Source: Corynebacterium lactis (GTDB lineage: Bacteria > Actinomycetota > Actinomycetes > Mycobacteriales > Mycobacteriaceae). From it: DNA of 64,000 nucleotides. Positions 18,371-28,033 of the stretch are shown one piece after another. A program made the position numbers and the translations under genes. The number at the start of each line of letters is the position of its first letter. Positions within the stretch are counted from its first letter, which is position 1. The stretch spans positions 1 to 64,000 of the forward strand of contig NZ_ULHE01000003.1 in assembly GCF_900519355.1 (NCBI RefSeq), written 5' to 3'. The notes beneath the pieces were generated by a model. The model was not told where the DNA came from and did not search any database. It saw only the letters and a list, made by a program, of their open reading frames with translations.

Positions 18371-19132
18371 CTAATGGCCCCAGCGTTCGGTCAGCGGGCC
18401 GAGCGCGTTAATTGCCGCAGCCCCCGCCAGGGCGCTGCGCAACACCGTCGGGCCCAGCACGACCGAGTCCGCTCCCGCCGCCCGGAAAGCCGCTAGCTCC
18501 TCCGGGCTCACGCCGCCCTCCGGGCCGACGACGAAAACGACGTGCCCGGCGCCCCGCGCGCGCTCTGCGAACTGGGCAAACGAGGCCGTCTCCTCCTCGT
18601 GCAGCACGGCGACTGCGCCGCCGTCCGCGACGACCTCGCGCACCAGGTCCAGGACCTCGGAGGTCGAATGCAGCGGCTCAACCGGCGGAATCCACGCCCG
18701 CCGGGCCTGCTTCGCGGCCTCCCGCGCCGCCGACTGCCACTTGTCACGGGCCTTGTCTGCCTTCGCGGCGCCGTTCCACCTGGCCACGCAGTTGGTGGCG
18801 GCCCACGGAATGACACAGTCGACCCCGGACTCCGTCATCAGGTCGACGGCCAGCTCCGCTCGGTCCGACTTCGGCAGCGCCTGCACGACGGTGACGTGCG
18901 GCGTCGGGCGCTCTCGGCGCTCGGCCTCTATTACGCGCACGTGCACCTCGCGAGGGTCGACGTGCATCAGGGCGCCCCGAACCACGAGGTCGGCCCCGTT
19001 GGCCAGGTAAATCTCCGAGCCCTCCCGCAGTCGCCTCACGCCGATGTGCTTGGCCTCCGCGCCCCGGACGACGACGATCTCGCCGATACCGGGTAGCTGG
19101 TCGAAGTCTCCGAGGAATACTGGCAAACTCAT
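18371..19132 (-). CDS. rsmE: 16S rRNA (uracil1498-N3)-methyltransferase RsmE
   Basis: This SPOUT-fold methyltransferase modifies U1498 of 16S rRNA. The 253-residue protein shows the C-terminal knot motifs FVVGPEGGVSPEE and VLGPTVLRSALAG that bind S-adenosylmethionine, after an N-terminal PUA-like domain. It lies between dnaJ2 and phoH, the same order as in mycobacteria. Confidence 0.94.
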   Translation of the reverse strand: MSLPVFLGDFDQLPGIGEIVVVRGAEAKHIGVRRLREGSEIYLANGADLVVRGALMHVDPREVHVRVIEAERRERPTPHVTVVQALPKSDRAELAVDLMTESGVDCVIPWAATNCVARWNGAAKADKARDKWQSAAREAAKQARRAWIPPVEPLHSTSEVLDLVREVVADGGAVAVLHEEETASFAQFAERARGAGHVVFVVGPEGGVSPEELAAFRAAGADSVVLGPTVLRSALAGAAAINALGPLTERWGH

Positions 19133-19157
19133 CGTCTACTCACTCACAACCCGATTA

Positions 19158-20287
19158 CTAACGGCGGCGGAAGCGGGAGAAGAAGCCGCGGTGATCCGCA
19201 GCATCGGAGACCTTCGCGTCGTCCCCGCGGTGGTCGCGCAGCTCCTCGAGCAACTCGCGGGAGCGGCGGTCCAGCTTCGTCGGCACGGAGACGCCCACGT
19301 GCGCAATCAGGTCGCCGTTGCCCTCGCCGCGCAGGTGCGGCATGCCCTTGCCCTCGACGCGAATCTCCTGCTCCGGCTGGGTTCCGGGGTCGACCGTCAG
19401 GGTCATCGGGTTGCCCAACAGATCGTCGACCTCGAAGTCGGTGCCAAGCGCGGCGTCGACCATCGGCACCGAGACGTCCAGGTGCAGGTCGTCGCCCTCG
19501 CGCTGGTAGACCGGGTGCGTATCCATCTGCACCTCGACGTAGAGGTCGCCGGAGGGGCCGCCGCCCGGGCCGACCTCGCCCTGGCCCGCCATGCGGATGC
19601 GCATGCCGTCGGAGATGCCCGCCGGCACGTTCACGGTCAGGTCGCGGCGGGCGCGGACGCGGCCGTCGCGCCACAGTTATCGCACGGGTCCGGGATGACC
19701 TCGCCGGTGCCCTGGCAGGTCGGGCACGGGCGCGAGGTCATTACGTTGCCCAGGAAGGAGCGCTGGACCTGCTGAATCTCGCCGGTGCCGTTACAGGTGC
19801 CACACACCTGCGGCTTCGACTTCGACTTCGAACCGGTGCCCTCGCACACGTCGCACAAAACGGCGGTGTCGACGGTGATGGACTTGCGGACGCCCGTGTA
19901 GGCCTCGTCCAGGCCCAGCGAGATGCGCAGCAGCGCGTCAGCGCCCGGCTGCACACGGGTGCGGCGCTGGCGCCCACCGCCCTGGCCGCCGAAGAAGGCC
20001 TCGAAAATATCGCTGACGCCGCCCCCGCCGAAGCCGCCGAAACCGCCGCCGGCCATGCCGCCCGACGGGTCCATCGGGTCTCCGCCCATGTCGACAATCC
20101 GGCGCTTCTCCGGATCCAACAGCACCTCGTTCGCCTCGGAGGCCTCGCGGAACTTCTCCGCCGCCTCCTCGTCATCCGGGTTACGGTCCGGGTGGTACTT
20201 CAGCGCGAGCTTCCGGTACGCCTTCTTAATCTCAGCGTCCGTCGCGTCCTTGTCCACACCGAGGATGCCGTAATAGTCGCGTGCCAA
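19158..20287 (-). pseudogene. dnaJ2: Chaperone DnaJ2, interrupted by a one-base frameshift
   Basis: DnaJ2 is an Hsp40 co-chaperone of DnaK. The J domain (HPD in KYHPDRNP), Gly-rich region, and four zinc CxxCxGxG repeats are in one frame, ending prematurely in the fourth repeat (CDNCGA). The C-terminal substrate-binding domain follows in another frame. Adding one base near 19670 (GGCGCGAC to GGCGGCGAC) restores [16 protein letters not shown] and a 376-residue normal-length protein. Similar one-base losses occur in other conserved genes of this window, so sequencing error is likely. It lies 2 nt from hrcA. Confidence 0.9.
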
Positions 20288-20289
20288 CT

Positions 20290-21327
20290 TTAGCTACTTC
20301 CTTTCAATACCCGACCAACGTACTGTGCAACAGCCGCGACCGAGGAAATTGTTCCCGGATAATCCATATACGTGGGGCCTACCACTCCCATGCCACCCAG
20401 GATCTCCCCCTCGGCGCCGTAGCCGGTGGAGACCACCGAGGTACCCCGGAGCTCCTCGTCCTCGTTCTCCTTACCAATGGAGACCTGGACCCGGTGCAGA
20501 TCCTGCGCCGCCGACAGCAGCTTCAGCACCACGACCTGCTCCTCCAGCGCTTCGAGAACCACCGGCAGAGTGGAAGGCAAGCGACCGTGGATATTACCAC
20601 GCGTCAGATTCGACGCCCCGGACAGGATCAGCCTGTCGTTCGGCCTCTCGATCAACGACTCCACCAGCACCGTCGAGCACCGGATGATCACATCCCGGAG
20701 GCTGCGAGGAGCGTTGACCGCGAGGTCCGAGATCGCGACCGCGGCGTCGGAAAGCGTGTGCCCGCCCATGGCGCGGTTCAGGTGCTCGCGCAGCTGCGGC
20801 ACCGAGTCCGGGTCTAGCGGGGCGGCCAGCTCCACGTTGCGCTGCTCCACGCGCCCGGTGTCGGTGATGACCACCAGCAGCAGCCGCACGTCGGCCAGCT
20901 GCACCACCTCGCAGTGGCGCACGCGCGAGACCTGCAGCGTCGGCACCTGCACCACCGCCACCTGGCGCGTCAATTGGCTGAGTAGCTGCACGCTGCGGCG
21001 CAGCACGTCCTCCAGGTCGACGCCGCCCTCGAGGAACTCCAGAATCGCCCGGTGCTCCGCCCGCGACAGCGGCTTGATCTGCGAAATATTGTCGACGAAG
21101 AGGCGGTAGCCCTTCTCCGTCGGGATGCGCCCCGACGACGCGTGCTCCTGCTCGATGTAGCCCTCGGCCTCCAGCACCGCCATGTCATTGCGAATCGTCG
21201 CCGATGACACCCCCAGGTCGTGCCGTTCGACCAGCGCCTTCGAGCCGACGGGCTCCTGCGAGGACACGTAGTCCGTCACAATCGCCCGAAGAACTTCCTG
21301 CCTGCGCTTATCAGTCTGACTCGACAT
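20290..21327 (-). CDS. hrcA: Heat-inducible transcription repressor HrcA
   Basis: HrcA represses groE-type heat-shock operons by binding CIRCE elements and is activated by GroEL. The 345-residue protein has the N-terminal winged helix ([30 protein letters not shown]) and the full-length C-terminal domain. It is followed 2 nt later by dnaJ2, the usual actinobacterial pair. I found no CIRCE inverted repeat (TTAGCACTC-N9-GAGTGCTAA) in front of it, so it is probably not autoregulated through a local site. Confidence 0.94.
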   Translation of the reverse strand: MSSQTDKRRQEVLRAIVTDYVSSQEPVGSKALVERHDLGVSSATIRNDMAVLEAEGYIEQEHASSGRIPTEKGYRLFVDNISQIKPLSRAEHRAILEFLEGGVDLEDVLRRSVQLLSQLTRQVAVVQVPTLQVSRVRHCEVVQLADVRLLLVVITDTGRVEQRNVELAAPLDPDSVPQLREHLNRAMGGHTLSDAAVAISDLAVNAPRSLRDVIIRCSTVLVESLIERPNDRLILSGASNLTRGNIHGRLPSTLPVVLEALEEQVVVLKLLSAAQDLHRVQVSIGKENEDEELRGTSVVSTGYGAEGEILGGMGVVGPTYMDYPGTISSVAAVAQYVGRVLKGSS

Positions 21328-21336
21328 GCGAATAGC

Positions 21337-22488
21337 TTAGCTAAGGATGTCAACGATGATCGCGTCCGCCAGCAAACGCCCGCGGTCGGTCAGCTGCACG
21401 CGCTCGCCTTCGCCCTCTCCCACGAACCGCAGCATGCCCGCCTCCGCTTGCCGACGCGCCCGACGCAGCTCCTCCTCACGCAGCGCGGCGGCGGCGACGC
21501 CCTCGGACAGCCGAAGGCCGAGCATAATCTTCTCGACGTGACGGTCCTCCGGGGTCAGGTCCTCGGAGTCCTTCACCGGCAGCTCCCCGGCTGCCACCAT
21601 CGCCGAGTAGCGCGCCGGATGCTTGACGTTGTAGAAGCGCCGCCCGTCCAGGTGCGAGTGGGCTCCGGGGCCTGCGCCCCACCAGTTGCCGTCGCGCCAG
21701 TAGAGCATGTTGTGGCGGCAGGCCCCACCCGGCTTCGACCAGTTGGACACCTCGTACCAGGAAAATCCTGCCGCCGACAGGGCCGCGTCGATGCGCTCGT
21801 AGCGGTCGGCCAGGTCGTCGTCGTCCGGCATCGGCAGCTCGCCGCGGCGCACCTTGCGAGCCATCGCGGTGCCCGGCTCCACGATCAGCGAGTACGCCGA
21901 GACGTGGTTGACCTCGGTGGCCAGGACGGCCTCCAGGGTGGTGTCCAGGTCCGCCATCGACTCGCCGGGTGTTCCGTAGATGACATCCAGGTTGATGTGC
22001 TCGAACCCGGCGGCGCGGGCCTCCGCCACCGCCGCCGCCGGGCGCCCCGGGGTGTGGGTGCGGTCCAGGGTCGCCAGCACGTGCGGCACCGCGGACTGCA
22101 TGCCGAGGCTCACCCGCGTAAACCCGGCCTCCTTGAGTCCCTCGAAGAACTCCGGCGACGTCGACTCCGGATTCGACTCCGTTGTGACCTCGGCGCCGTC
22201 GGCAAGCCCGAAGGTGTCCCGCACCCCGTCGAGGAGCTTGCGCAGGCCCTCCGCGCCGAGGAGTGAGGGCGTGCCACCGCCGACGAAGACGGTGTCGGCC
22301 GGGCGGGCGGCGTCGGGATTGTTGGCCACGGCCATCTGCAGCTCGCGCACGATCGCGTCGAGATAGTCGCCCTGGGTAGCGCCGGGGCCCGCGGTGCCGA
22401 GCTGGCTCGCGGTGTAGGTGTTGAAGTCGCAGTATCCGCACCTGGTGGCGCAGAAGGGAACGTGCAGATAGACGCCGAAAGAATCCAC
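21337..22488 (-). CDS. hemW: Radical SAM heme chaperone HemW (HemN-like)
   Basis: HemW is a radical S-adenosylmethionine protein that carries heme; it was formerly called HemN-like coproporphyrinogen oxidase. The [4Fe-4S] motif CxxxCxxC is at residues 13-20 (CATRCGYC), with GGGTPSLL downstream. The true anaerobic oxidase HemN has CxxxCxxCxC; here the fourth position is Phe after Asp, which fits HemW. The GTG at 22488 is chosen as start because it gives the family N-terminus (DSFGVYLHVPFC), making 383 aa. Confidence 0.88.
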   Translation of the reverse strand: MDSFGVYLHVPFCATRCGYCDFNTYTASQLGTAGPGATQGDYLDAIVRELQMAVANNPDAARPADTVFVGGGTPSLLGAEGLRKLLDGVRDTFGLADGAEVTTESNPESTSPEFFEGLKEAGFTRVSLGMQSAVPHVLATLDRTHTPGRPAAAVAEARAAGFEHINLDVIYGTPGESMADLDTTLEAVLATEVNHVSAYSLIVEPGTAMARKVRRGELPMPDDDDLADRYERIDAALSAAGFSWYEVSNWSKPGGACRHNMLYWRDGNWWGAGPGAHSHLDGRRFYNVKHPARYSAMVAAGELPVKDSEDLTPEDRHVEKIMLGLRLSEGVAAAALREEELRRARRQAEAGMLRFVGEGEGERVQLTDRGRLLADAIIVDILS

Positions 22489-22516
22489 GAAGAATGACTC
22501 TACCCGCGCGGGGGCG

Positions 22517-23200
22517 CTACGCGTGCTCCAGCATCCGACGGCGCTTGATGCGGCGAACCACCTCGTCGATGCGGGCACGCTCCATCAAAAACTCCGGGGG
22601 ACGGCGGCCCCGCAGGGCCCTCGCCACGGCCGGGTGCGTCTCCGGCACCGACACGCACCACGCAGCTGCCGCAGCCAGCGCCTGCCGGCCGGACTGCGCG
22701 TAGAGCTGCGACAGCGCGACCGCGCCGAGCTTCTCCACGCCGCGGATGTTCTCTGCGGAGACCCAGTCCGCCAGCTCCTCCAGGTAGGCCGCGACGGCGT
22801 CGGAACGCGCGATCATGGCCTGCGTGACGGTGGGCACGGCGACGGGGTGCTCAAGCGGCGCGGGGATCAGCGACAGCGACTGCACGTCGATGGTGCGCGG
22901 GGCCCTCCGCGGGCGCTGGCCTGACGACGGAGCGGTCAGGGTGCCCATCTTCCCCGAGCGGATACCAGAGGTAAAAGCCTGCCGGAGGCCATCGAGCTCG
23001 CCGATCAGGGGGCGGGAATCCTCGACGGCCTCATCGACGATGTCGGCCAGTTCGAGGACGCACTCGTCGACCAGCTCGCGGTCAACGTCGGCAACGGCCT
23101 GGGCTAGGTGCTCGATATGCTCGGCGACCTCGTCGCCGATGTCGTAGAGCTCCTGGGTGACTTCGCGCAGGCGCAACCGAGCGTCGAAGTGGTTCACCAT
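22517..23200 (-). CDS. Hypothetical helical protein
   Basis: The 227-residue protein (from the ATG at 23200, which has GGAGGGG upstream) is mostly alpha-helical. It has an acidic N-terminal half rich in Glu, Asp and Val (LYDIGDEVAEHIEHLAQAV) and a basic C-terminus (VVRRIKRRRMLEHA). No membrane segment or catalytic motif is visible. I do not recognise the family; it is probably a corynebacterial conserved protein. It lies just upstream of hemW on the same strand. Confidence 0.65.
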   Translation of the reverse strand: MVNHFDARLRLREVTQELYDIGDEVAEHIEHLAQAVADVDRELVDECVLELADIVDEAVEDSRPLIGELDGLRQAFTSGIRSGKMGTLTAPSSGQRPRRAPRTIDVQSLSLIPAPLEHPVAVPTVTQAMIARSDAVAAYLEELADWVSAENIRGVEKLGAVALSQLYAQSGRQALAAAAAWCVSVPETHPAVARALRGRRPPEFLMERARIDEVVRRIKRRRMLEHA

Positions 23201-23239
23201 TGCCCGCCCCTCCCAAAGAAGCATCTAAAAAGAATCTAA

Positions 23240-23277
23240 AAATACCAGCGCCCCCTACCTTAAATCGGCAGGGGGCG
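23240..23277 (-). terminator. Probable terminator downstream of the fadD gene
   Basis: CGCCCCCT (23249-23256) pairs with AGGGGGCG (23270-23277) in an 8-bp GC stem. On the minus strand it is followed a few bases later by TATTTTTAG. It lies between fadD and the 227-residue hypothetical gene. Confidence 0.5.
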
Positions 23278-23333
23278 AAAGGTGCGTAACAACACGGCTT
23301 CCGGGGGCCGCCGAATCTCTCGTCGAGAGGAAT

Positions 23334-25162
23334 CTAGCGGTGGTACAGCGCCTCAATCTCTCGCGAATAATTGTCCATCACGATGTTGCGCTTGACCTTC
23401 ATCGTCGGAGTCAGCTCGCCGGACTCCTCGGTGAAGTCCGCGTTTAGGATATGGAACTTCTTGATCGCCTCGGCGTGAGAAACCAGCTCGTTGGCCGAGT
23501 TGACCGCGTCTTGAATCTCGGCGCGCAGGACTGCGCTGGAGGCGGCAAGGTCGCGGATCGAGGTGTTCTCGGCGACGTTGTGCTCGACCTTCCACTTCGC
23601 CAGAGCCTCCTCGTCGAGGGTGACCAGGACGGAGACGAACGGGCGGCCGTCGCCGATGACCACAGCCTGCGAGACCAGCGGATGGGCGCGCATGCGATCC
23701 TCCATCGGACCCGGCGCCACGTTCTTGCCTCCCGCGGTGACGATGAGATCCTTCTTGCGCCCGGTGATACGCAGGTGACCGGTCTCGTCGAGCTCGCCGA
23801 TATCTCCGGTCTTGAACCAGCCGTCCTCGAAGGCCGCCTCGGTGGCTTCCTCGTTCTGCCAGTAGCGGTCGAAGACGACAGGGCCCTTCAGGAGGATCTC
23901 GCCGTCGTCGGCAATGCGCACGGAGCACCCGCCGACGGGGCGACCGACGGTGCCGATGACCTGGTCGCCCGGGTGGTTGACGGTAATCGCGGCGGTCGAC
24001 TCGGTCAGGCCGTAGCCCTCATAGACCGTCACGCCGAGACCGCGGAAGAAGTGCCCGAGGTCGCTGGACATCGCGGAGCCACCCGAAATGGTGTACTGCA
24101 CGGCCTCACCCATCGCCGCCTTGATCTTCGAGAACAGCAGCTTGTCGTAGAGCTTCAGGCGCGCCTTGAGCACGCGGGAGGGCCCCTCCGGGGTGTCCAG
24201 CGCCTTCGAGTACTCGATCGCGGTGGCCTCGGCACGCTCGAACAGGGCAAGGCCGAAGGCGCCCTTCTCCTTCGCCGAAGCGAAGGCCGAGTCGCGGACC
24301 TTCTCGAACACTCGGGGCACACCGAGAATCAGGTGCGGACGGGAGCGCTGGAACTCCAGCGTGACGGTCTTGGTATCCGCCCAGTGAGACTGGGTCGCGC
24401 CCGCGATCATCGAAGCCAGCGACACCGCGTTGGCCAGAACGTGGGCCAGCGGAAGGAAGGTGAGGATGCGGTTGCCGGGGCGGGCGATCAGACCGATCTC
24501 ATTGGTCAAGATCGCGCGGCCTCGGCCAGCCAGTTGCTGTGCAACAGCACGCAGCCCTTCGGCCGGCCGGTGGTGCCGGAGGTGTAGATAACGGAGGCAA
24601 TGTCATCCGCCATGGTCGCGTCGATGCGACGCTCAACCTCGGCGTCGTCGATGTCACGGCCTTCGTAGCAGATGGTATCGACCGCGGAGGCGTTGATTTC
24701 CAGCACGCGACGCAGCTGAGACTCACCCTCGGAGGCCCCACCCTTGGCGCCGACGACCAGGGGCTTCATTCGGTCGGTGTGCTCCCGGCTCTCGGTGAAA
24801 CCGAACACCGCGCCCGAGTTCTCGATAATCCACCGAATCTGCCCAGAGGAGGAGGAACCGTAGATCGGGACGACCGCGGCGCCGGCCATCCAGATTCCGA
24901 TGTTCAGCAGCGACCACTCGTAGCGGGTCTCGCTGAGCAGCGCAACGCGATCGCCCTGCTGGATACCGTTCGCGATGAGCCCCTTCGCCACTGCCTTGGC
25001 CTCGTCGTAGAACTCCTGCGCGGTGACGTTAACCCACTCAAAGTTCTTCGGGCGAGAGAAGAGGACGAGCTTCGGGCGCTTGTTCACCAGCTCCCGTAGC
25101 GAAGTGACAATTGTCTCTTGCTCGCCGATGACGTATTTCGCCTCAGCAGTGTATTCACGCAT
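23334..25162 (-). pseudogene. Long-chain fatty acid--CoA ligase (FadD15-like), interrupted by a one-base frameshift
   Basis: An AMP-forming acyl-CoA synthetase. The AMP-binding signature YTSGTTGRPKG ends the N-terminal frame; the rest, with GYGLTESTA, GWFKTGDIGELDE and the catalytic GRKKDLIVTAGGKNV, is in another frame. Adding one C near 24519 (GGCCGCG to GGCCCGCG) joins NWLAEA to RAILTNEIGL and gives a normal 609-residue protein. The start at 25162 gives the family N-terminus MREYTAEAKYV, with GAGG upstream. It is divergent from malQ. Confidence 0.9.
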
Positions 25163-25313
25163 CGCGTAATTAACCTCTACTTCTCTACGTTGGTTTATAG
25201 CAATCAAGATAGAACATGTTTTCCGGCGCCGTTGCGATTTTGAAAACATTTCGATAACAAAGTGACGTGCGTTACTCCTGACGTGGCGCTGTGAAGCTGG
25301 CATTATTGGAGGG

Positions 25314-27506
25314 GTGACACAGGCAGCTATTACCCCACCAATAACCTCGCCTCTCGCTGACCTCGCACAGGACGTCGGCGTAGGAGTTTCCTACTACTCT
25401 ACGGAAGGCGAACTCATCCACGTCGCGCGGGAGACAGTACTCAAAGTACTCGCCGCCCTGGACATCGATCTGGGCGACAACCCCAGCGACGCCGACATCG
25501 AGCGGGCCCGCAACGACTGGGCCGACAAGCAGTGGTCGCGCCTTCTGCCCCCGGTGGTCGTCGCCCGCCGCGGCGAATTCAAAAAGGTCCTCGTCCACGT
25601 CCCGCACGGCAGCGCCGTCAGCGTCTCGGTCCGATTGGCCAGCGGCGCCGAATGGCCGTGCGCCCAGGTCCACCACCTCGTCGCGCCTCGCCAGGTCGGA
25701 GACCGCCTGATGGGCGAGGCCGGATTCTCCATCCCGGAGGACCTCCCACTCGGCTGGCACAGGCTCCGGGCCGTCAACGGCGACCGCGTCGCCGAATGCG
25801 ACCTGGCAATCACGCCGAATAGGCTCTCGACCGCCGACAAGTACGTCGACAAGCCAGCGCATGGCGTGATGGCGCAGCTCTACTCGGTGCGCTCGCGTCG
25901 CAGCTGGGGCATCGGCGACTTCGCGACGCTGGGTGACCTCGCGCAGGTCAGCGCCCAGCACGCAGGCAGCGACTTCATCCTGATCAATCCGTTGCACGCC
26001 GCGGAGCCACTGCCCCCGGTGGAGGACTCCCCCTACCTGCCGACGACGCGCCGCTACGTCAACCCCATCTACGCACGCCCGGAGCTGATCGACGAGTTCG
26101 GCTACCTGGACAAGGACGAGGCCGACGAGGCCCGCGAGCTGGCCGCCTCCTTCCACGCCCTGAACCACAGTGCGGAGGAAATTGACCGCAACCCCATCTA
26201 CGCGGCCAAGCTGCGCGTCCTGCGAGCGGTGCACAAGGTCCCGCTATCGGAGGCCCGCCAGGCGGAGTTCGACCGTTGGCTCGAGGGCGAAGGCCGCGGC
26301 ATCCACGACTACGCTGCGTGGTGCACCGAGCGGGAGCTCTCCCAGCGCAAGGCGGCCCGAGCCGAGACGGGCACCGGTAAGCCCGCCACAGGCCTCGAGC
26401 TGGTTCCGCCTCTCGGCAACCACGAGGACCTCGAGTCCCTGCGCGAGGAAATCACGCATTTCCACCTGTGGGTGCAGTGGATCCTGGACCAGCAGCTGGG
26501 CCAGGCGCAGGCCGCGGCGCAGCAGGCCGGGATGCGCATCGGCATCATGGCGGACCTCGCGGTGGGCGTCCACCCGGGTGGCTCCGACGCCGAGAACCTC
26601 GCCGAGTGGCTGGCCCCGGCGATCTCGGTCGGCGCGCCGCCGGACGGGTTCAACCAGCGCGGCCAGGACTGGTCGCAGCCGCCGTGGAACCCGCACAAGC
26701 TGGCAGAGGCCGGCTACAAGCCGTGGCGCGACATGCTGCGCACCGTCCTCCGCCACGCCGGCGGCATCCGCGTGGACCACGTCCTCGGCATGTTCCGCCT
26801 CTGGGTCATGCCGCGCATGGAGTCCCCCATCAACGGCACCTACCTCTACTTCGACCACGAGGCAATGGTCGGCATCCTTACCCTCGAGGCGGAGCTGGCG
26901 GGCGCCCTCGTCGTCGGCGAGGACCTCGGCACCTTCGAGCCGTGGGTGCAGGACTACCTCGCCTCGCGCGGCGTGATGGGCACCTCCATCCTGTGGTTCG
27001 AGTCCCAAGGCGACCAGCCGAAGCCTCCGAGCGCCTACCGCGCCCTGTGCCTATCGTCGGTGACCACGCACGACCTCCCGCCGACCGCGGGCTACCTGGC
27101 CGGCGAGCACATCAAGCTCCGTCAACGCCTCGGCCTGCTGCTTTCCGACGTGGATGCGGAGGACAAGCGCGACTTCGAGTGGATTCGCAAGGTCCTGATC
27201 GCCGCGAAGAACGAGGGGTGCTTCGCCGGCACCGCCGCGGCCGACATCGACGAGGCGAACCTGACCCGCGACAACCTGCCGCCCATCGAGGCGCTGGTGG
27301 AGGGCCTGCATCGCTTCCTCGACCGCACCCCGTCGGCACTGAAGTGCGCAGCCCTGGTCGACATGGTCGGAGACCGCCGGACGCAGAACCAGCCCGGTAC
27401 GACCCACGACCAGTACCCGAACTGGTGCATCCCGCTGACGAACTCCGAAGGCGAGGCCGTCGTCGTCGAGGAGCTTTCCTCCTACCCCGCGTTTAGCAAG
27501 GAGTAG
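25314..27506 (+). CDS. malQ: 4-alpha-glucanotransferase (amylomaltase)
   Basis: A GH77 enzyme that transfers maltooligosaccharide units between alpha-glucans and releases glucose. The 730-residue protein has an actinobacterial N-terminal extension of about 170 residues, then the GH77 barrel. Catalytic features include GGIRVDHVLGMFRLW (nucleophile Asp), ALVVGEDLGTFEPWV (acid/base Glu) and SVTTHDLPPTAGY (third Asp). Translation starts at a GTG. A strong terminator follows. It belongs with treS and mak 4 kb downstream in alpha-glucan and trehalose metabolism. Confidence 0.95.
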   Translation: MTQAAITPPITSPLADLAQDVGVGVSYYSTEGELIHVARETVLKVLAALDIDLGDNPSDADIERARNDWADKQWSRLLPPVVVARRGEFKKVLVHVPHGSAVSVSVRLASGAEWPCAQVHHLVAPRQVGDRLMGEAGFSIPEDLPLGWHRLRAVNGDRVAECDLAITPNRLSTADKYVDKPAHGVMAQLYSVRSRRSWGIGDFATLGDLAQVSAQHAGSDFILINPLHAAEPLPPVEDSPYLPTTRRYVNPIYARPELIDEFGYLDKDEADEARELAASFHALNHSAEEIDRNPIYAAKLRVLRAVHKVPLSEARQAEFDRWLEGEGRGIHDYAAWCTERELSQRKAARAETGTGKPATGLELVPPLGNHEDLESLREEITHFHLWVQWILDQQLGQAQAAAQQAGMRIGIMADLAVGVHPGGSDAENLAEWLAPAISVGAPPDGFNQRGQDWSQPPWNPHKLAEAGYKPWRDMLRTVLRHAGGIRVDHVLGMFRLWVMPRMESPINGTYLYFDHEAMVGILTLEAELAGALVVGEDLGTFEPWVQDYLASRGVMGTSILWFESQGDQPKPPSAYRALCLSSVTTHDLPPTAGYLAGEHIKLRQRLGLLLSDVDAEDKRDFEWIRKVLIAAKNEGCFAGTAAADIDEANLTRDNLPPIEALVEGLHRFLDRTPSALKCAALVDMVGDRRTQNQPGTTHDQYPNWCIPLTNSEGEAVVVEELSSYPAFSKE

Positions 27507-27544
27507 GACGACAGCTGGAAGTCGCCATCACGGAATAAAAGGAC

Positions 27545-27594
27545 AAAACCCGAAGGCTAGCCGCGCATTTCGCGGCCAAAGCCTTCGGGTTTTT
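27545..27594 (+). terminator. Rho-independent terminator of malQ
   Basis: AAAACCCGAAGGCT pairs with AGCCTTCGGGTTTT around an inner GC-rich hairpin, ending in TTTTT. It lies 39 nt after the malQ stop. The A-rich 5' side means it could also work on the opposite strand. Confidence 0.9.
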
Positions 27595-27661
27595 CCTATT
27601 CTGGTCTTTTCGGCGCCCGGCGTGGCGAAGGCCATTGTGGCCCTCGCTCAAACACAGAGCT

Positions 27662-27757
27662 CTAAAACTGGAACTGAGTGAAGCCTCCGGCCAGGAGGAC
27701 CAGCACCAAAAGCACGATGAGGGCCAGGAGCACCTTCGAGTGCCGTGAACGATGCAT
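27662..27757 (-). CDS. Small single-pass membrane peptide (31 aa)
   Basis: A 31-codon ORF opens with ATG 9 nt after a good Shine-Dalgarno (AAGGAG). The peptide is basic at the N-terminus (MHRSRHSK), has about 15 consecutive hydrophobic residues (VLLALIVLLVLVLLA) and ends GGFTQFQF. This is a classic small membrane protein layout. It lies 15 nt downstream of the 78-residue membrane protein on the same strand, so the pair is probably co-transcribed. Function is unknown. Confidence 0.6.
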   Translation of the reverse strand: MHRSRHSKVLLALIVLLVLVLLAGGFTQFQF

Positions 27758-27772
27758 AATCAGCCCAACTCC

Positions 27773-28009
27773 TTAACTGCCAACATTTGTGGATTCCTCA
27801 ACCATAGCAACCCTAGTCCCCTCGGATTTCGAAGAGCGAATCCGGGACCAGGCCCGCCACAGCCAACCGTGGGCAATATCGATCGCGCCCACGAACACGA
27901 AAGCAGCGAGGCCCCCCACCACGAGCAGGACCGCCACGAGGACGCTGACCTGCGCCAGCAGCGGCAACTGAATGAGCCACTGCCCTACCGAGTCGAAAAT
28001 GCGCGCCAT
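27773..28009 (-). CDS. Small membrane protein (78 aa)
   Basis: The protein has a short amphipathic N-terminus, one long hydrophobic region (LLAQVSVLVAVLLVVGGLAAFVFVGAI in part) and a basic, Ser-rich cytoplasmic-type tail. It probably crosses the membrane once. It lies 24 nt after the M3 peptidase on the same strand and 15 nt before the 31-residue membrane peptide. I do not recognise a family. Confidence 0.65.
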   Translation of the reverse strand: MARIFDSVGQWLIQLPLLAQVSVLVAVLLVVGGLAAFVFVGAIDIAHGWLWRAWSRIRSSKSEGTRVAMVEESTNVGS

Positions 28010-28033
28010 ACGTGCAAACCTACTAGCGCGAAC

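Noticed and set aside
21328..21345. Leaderless promoter (TAAGCT) for hrcA
   Set aside because: The hexamer spacing is right, but the only good -35 (TTGACA) is just 8 nt away, so I did not list it as a feature.
21328..21400. CIRCE element for HrcA autoregulation
   Set aside because: No TTAGCACTC/GAGTGCTAA inverted repeat is found near the hrcA start.
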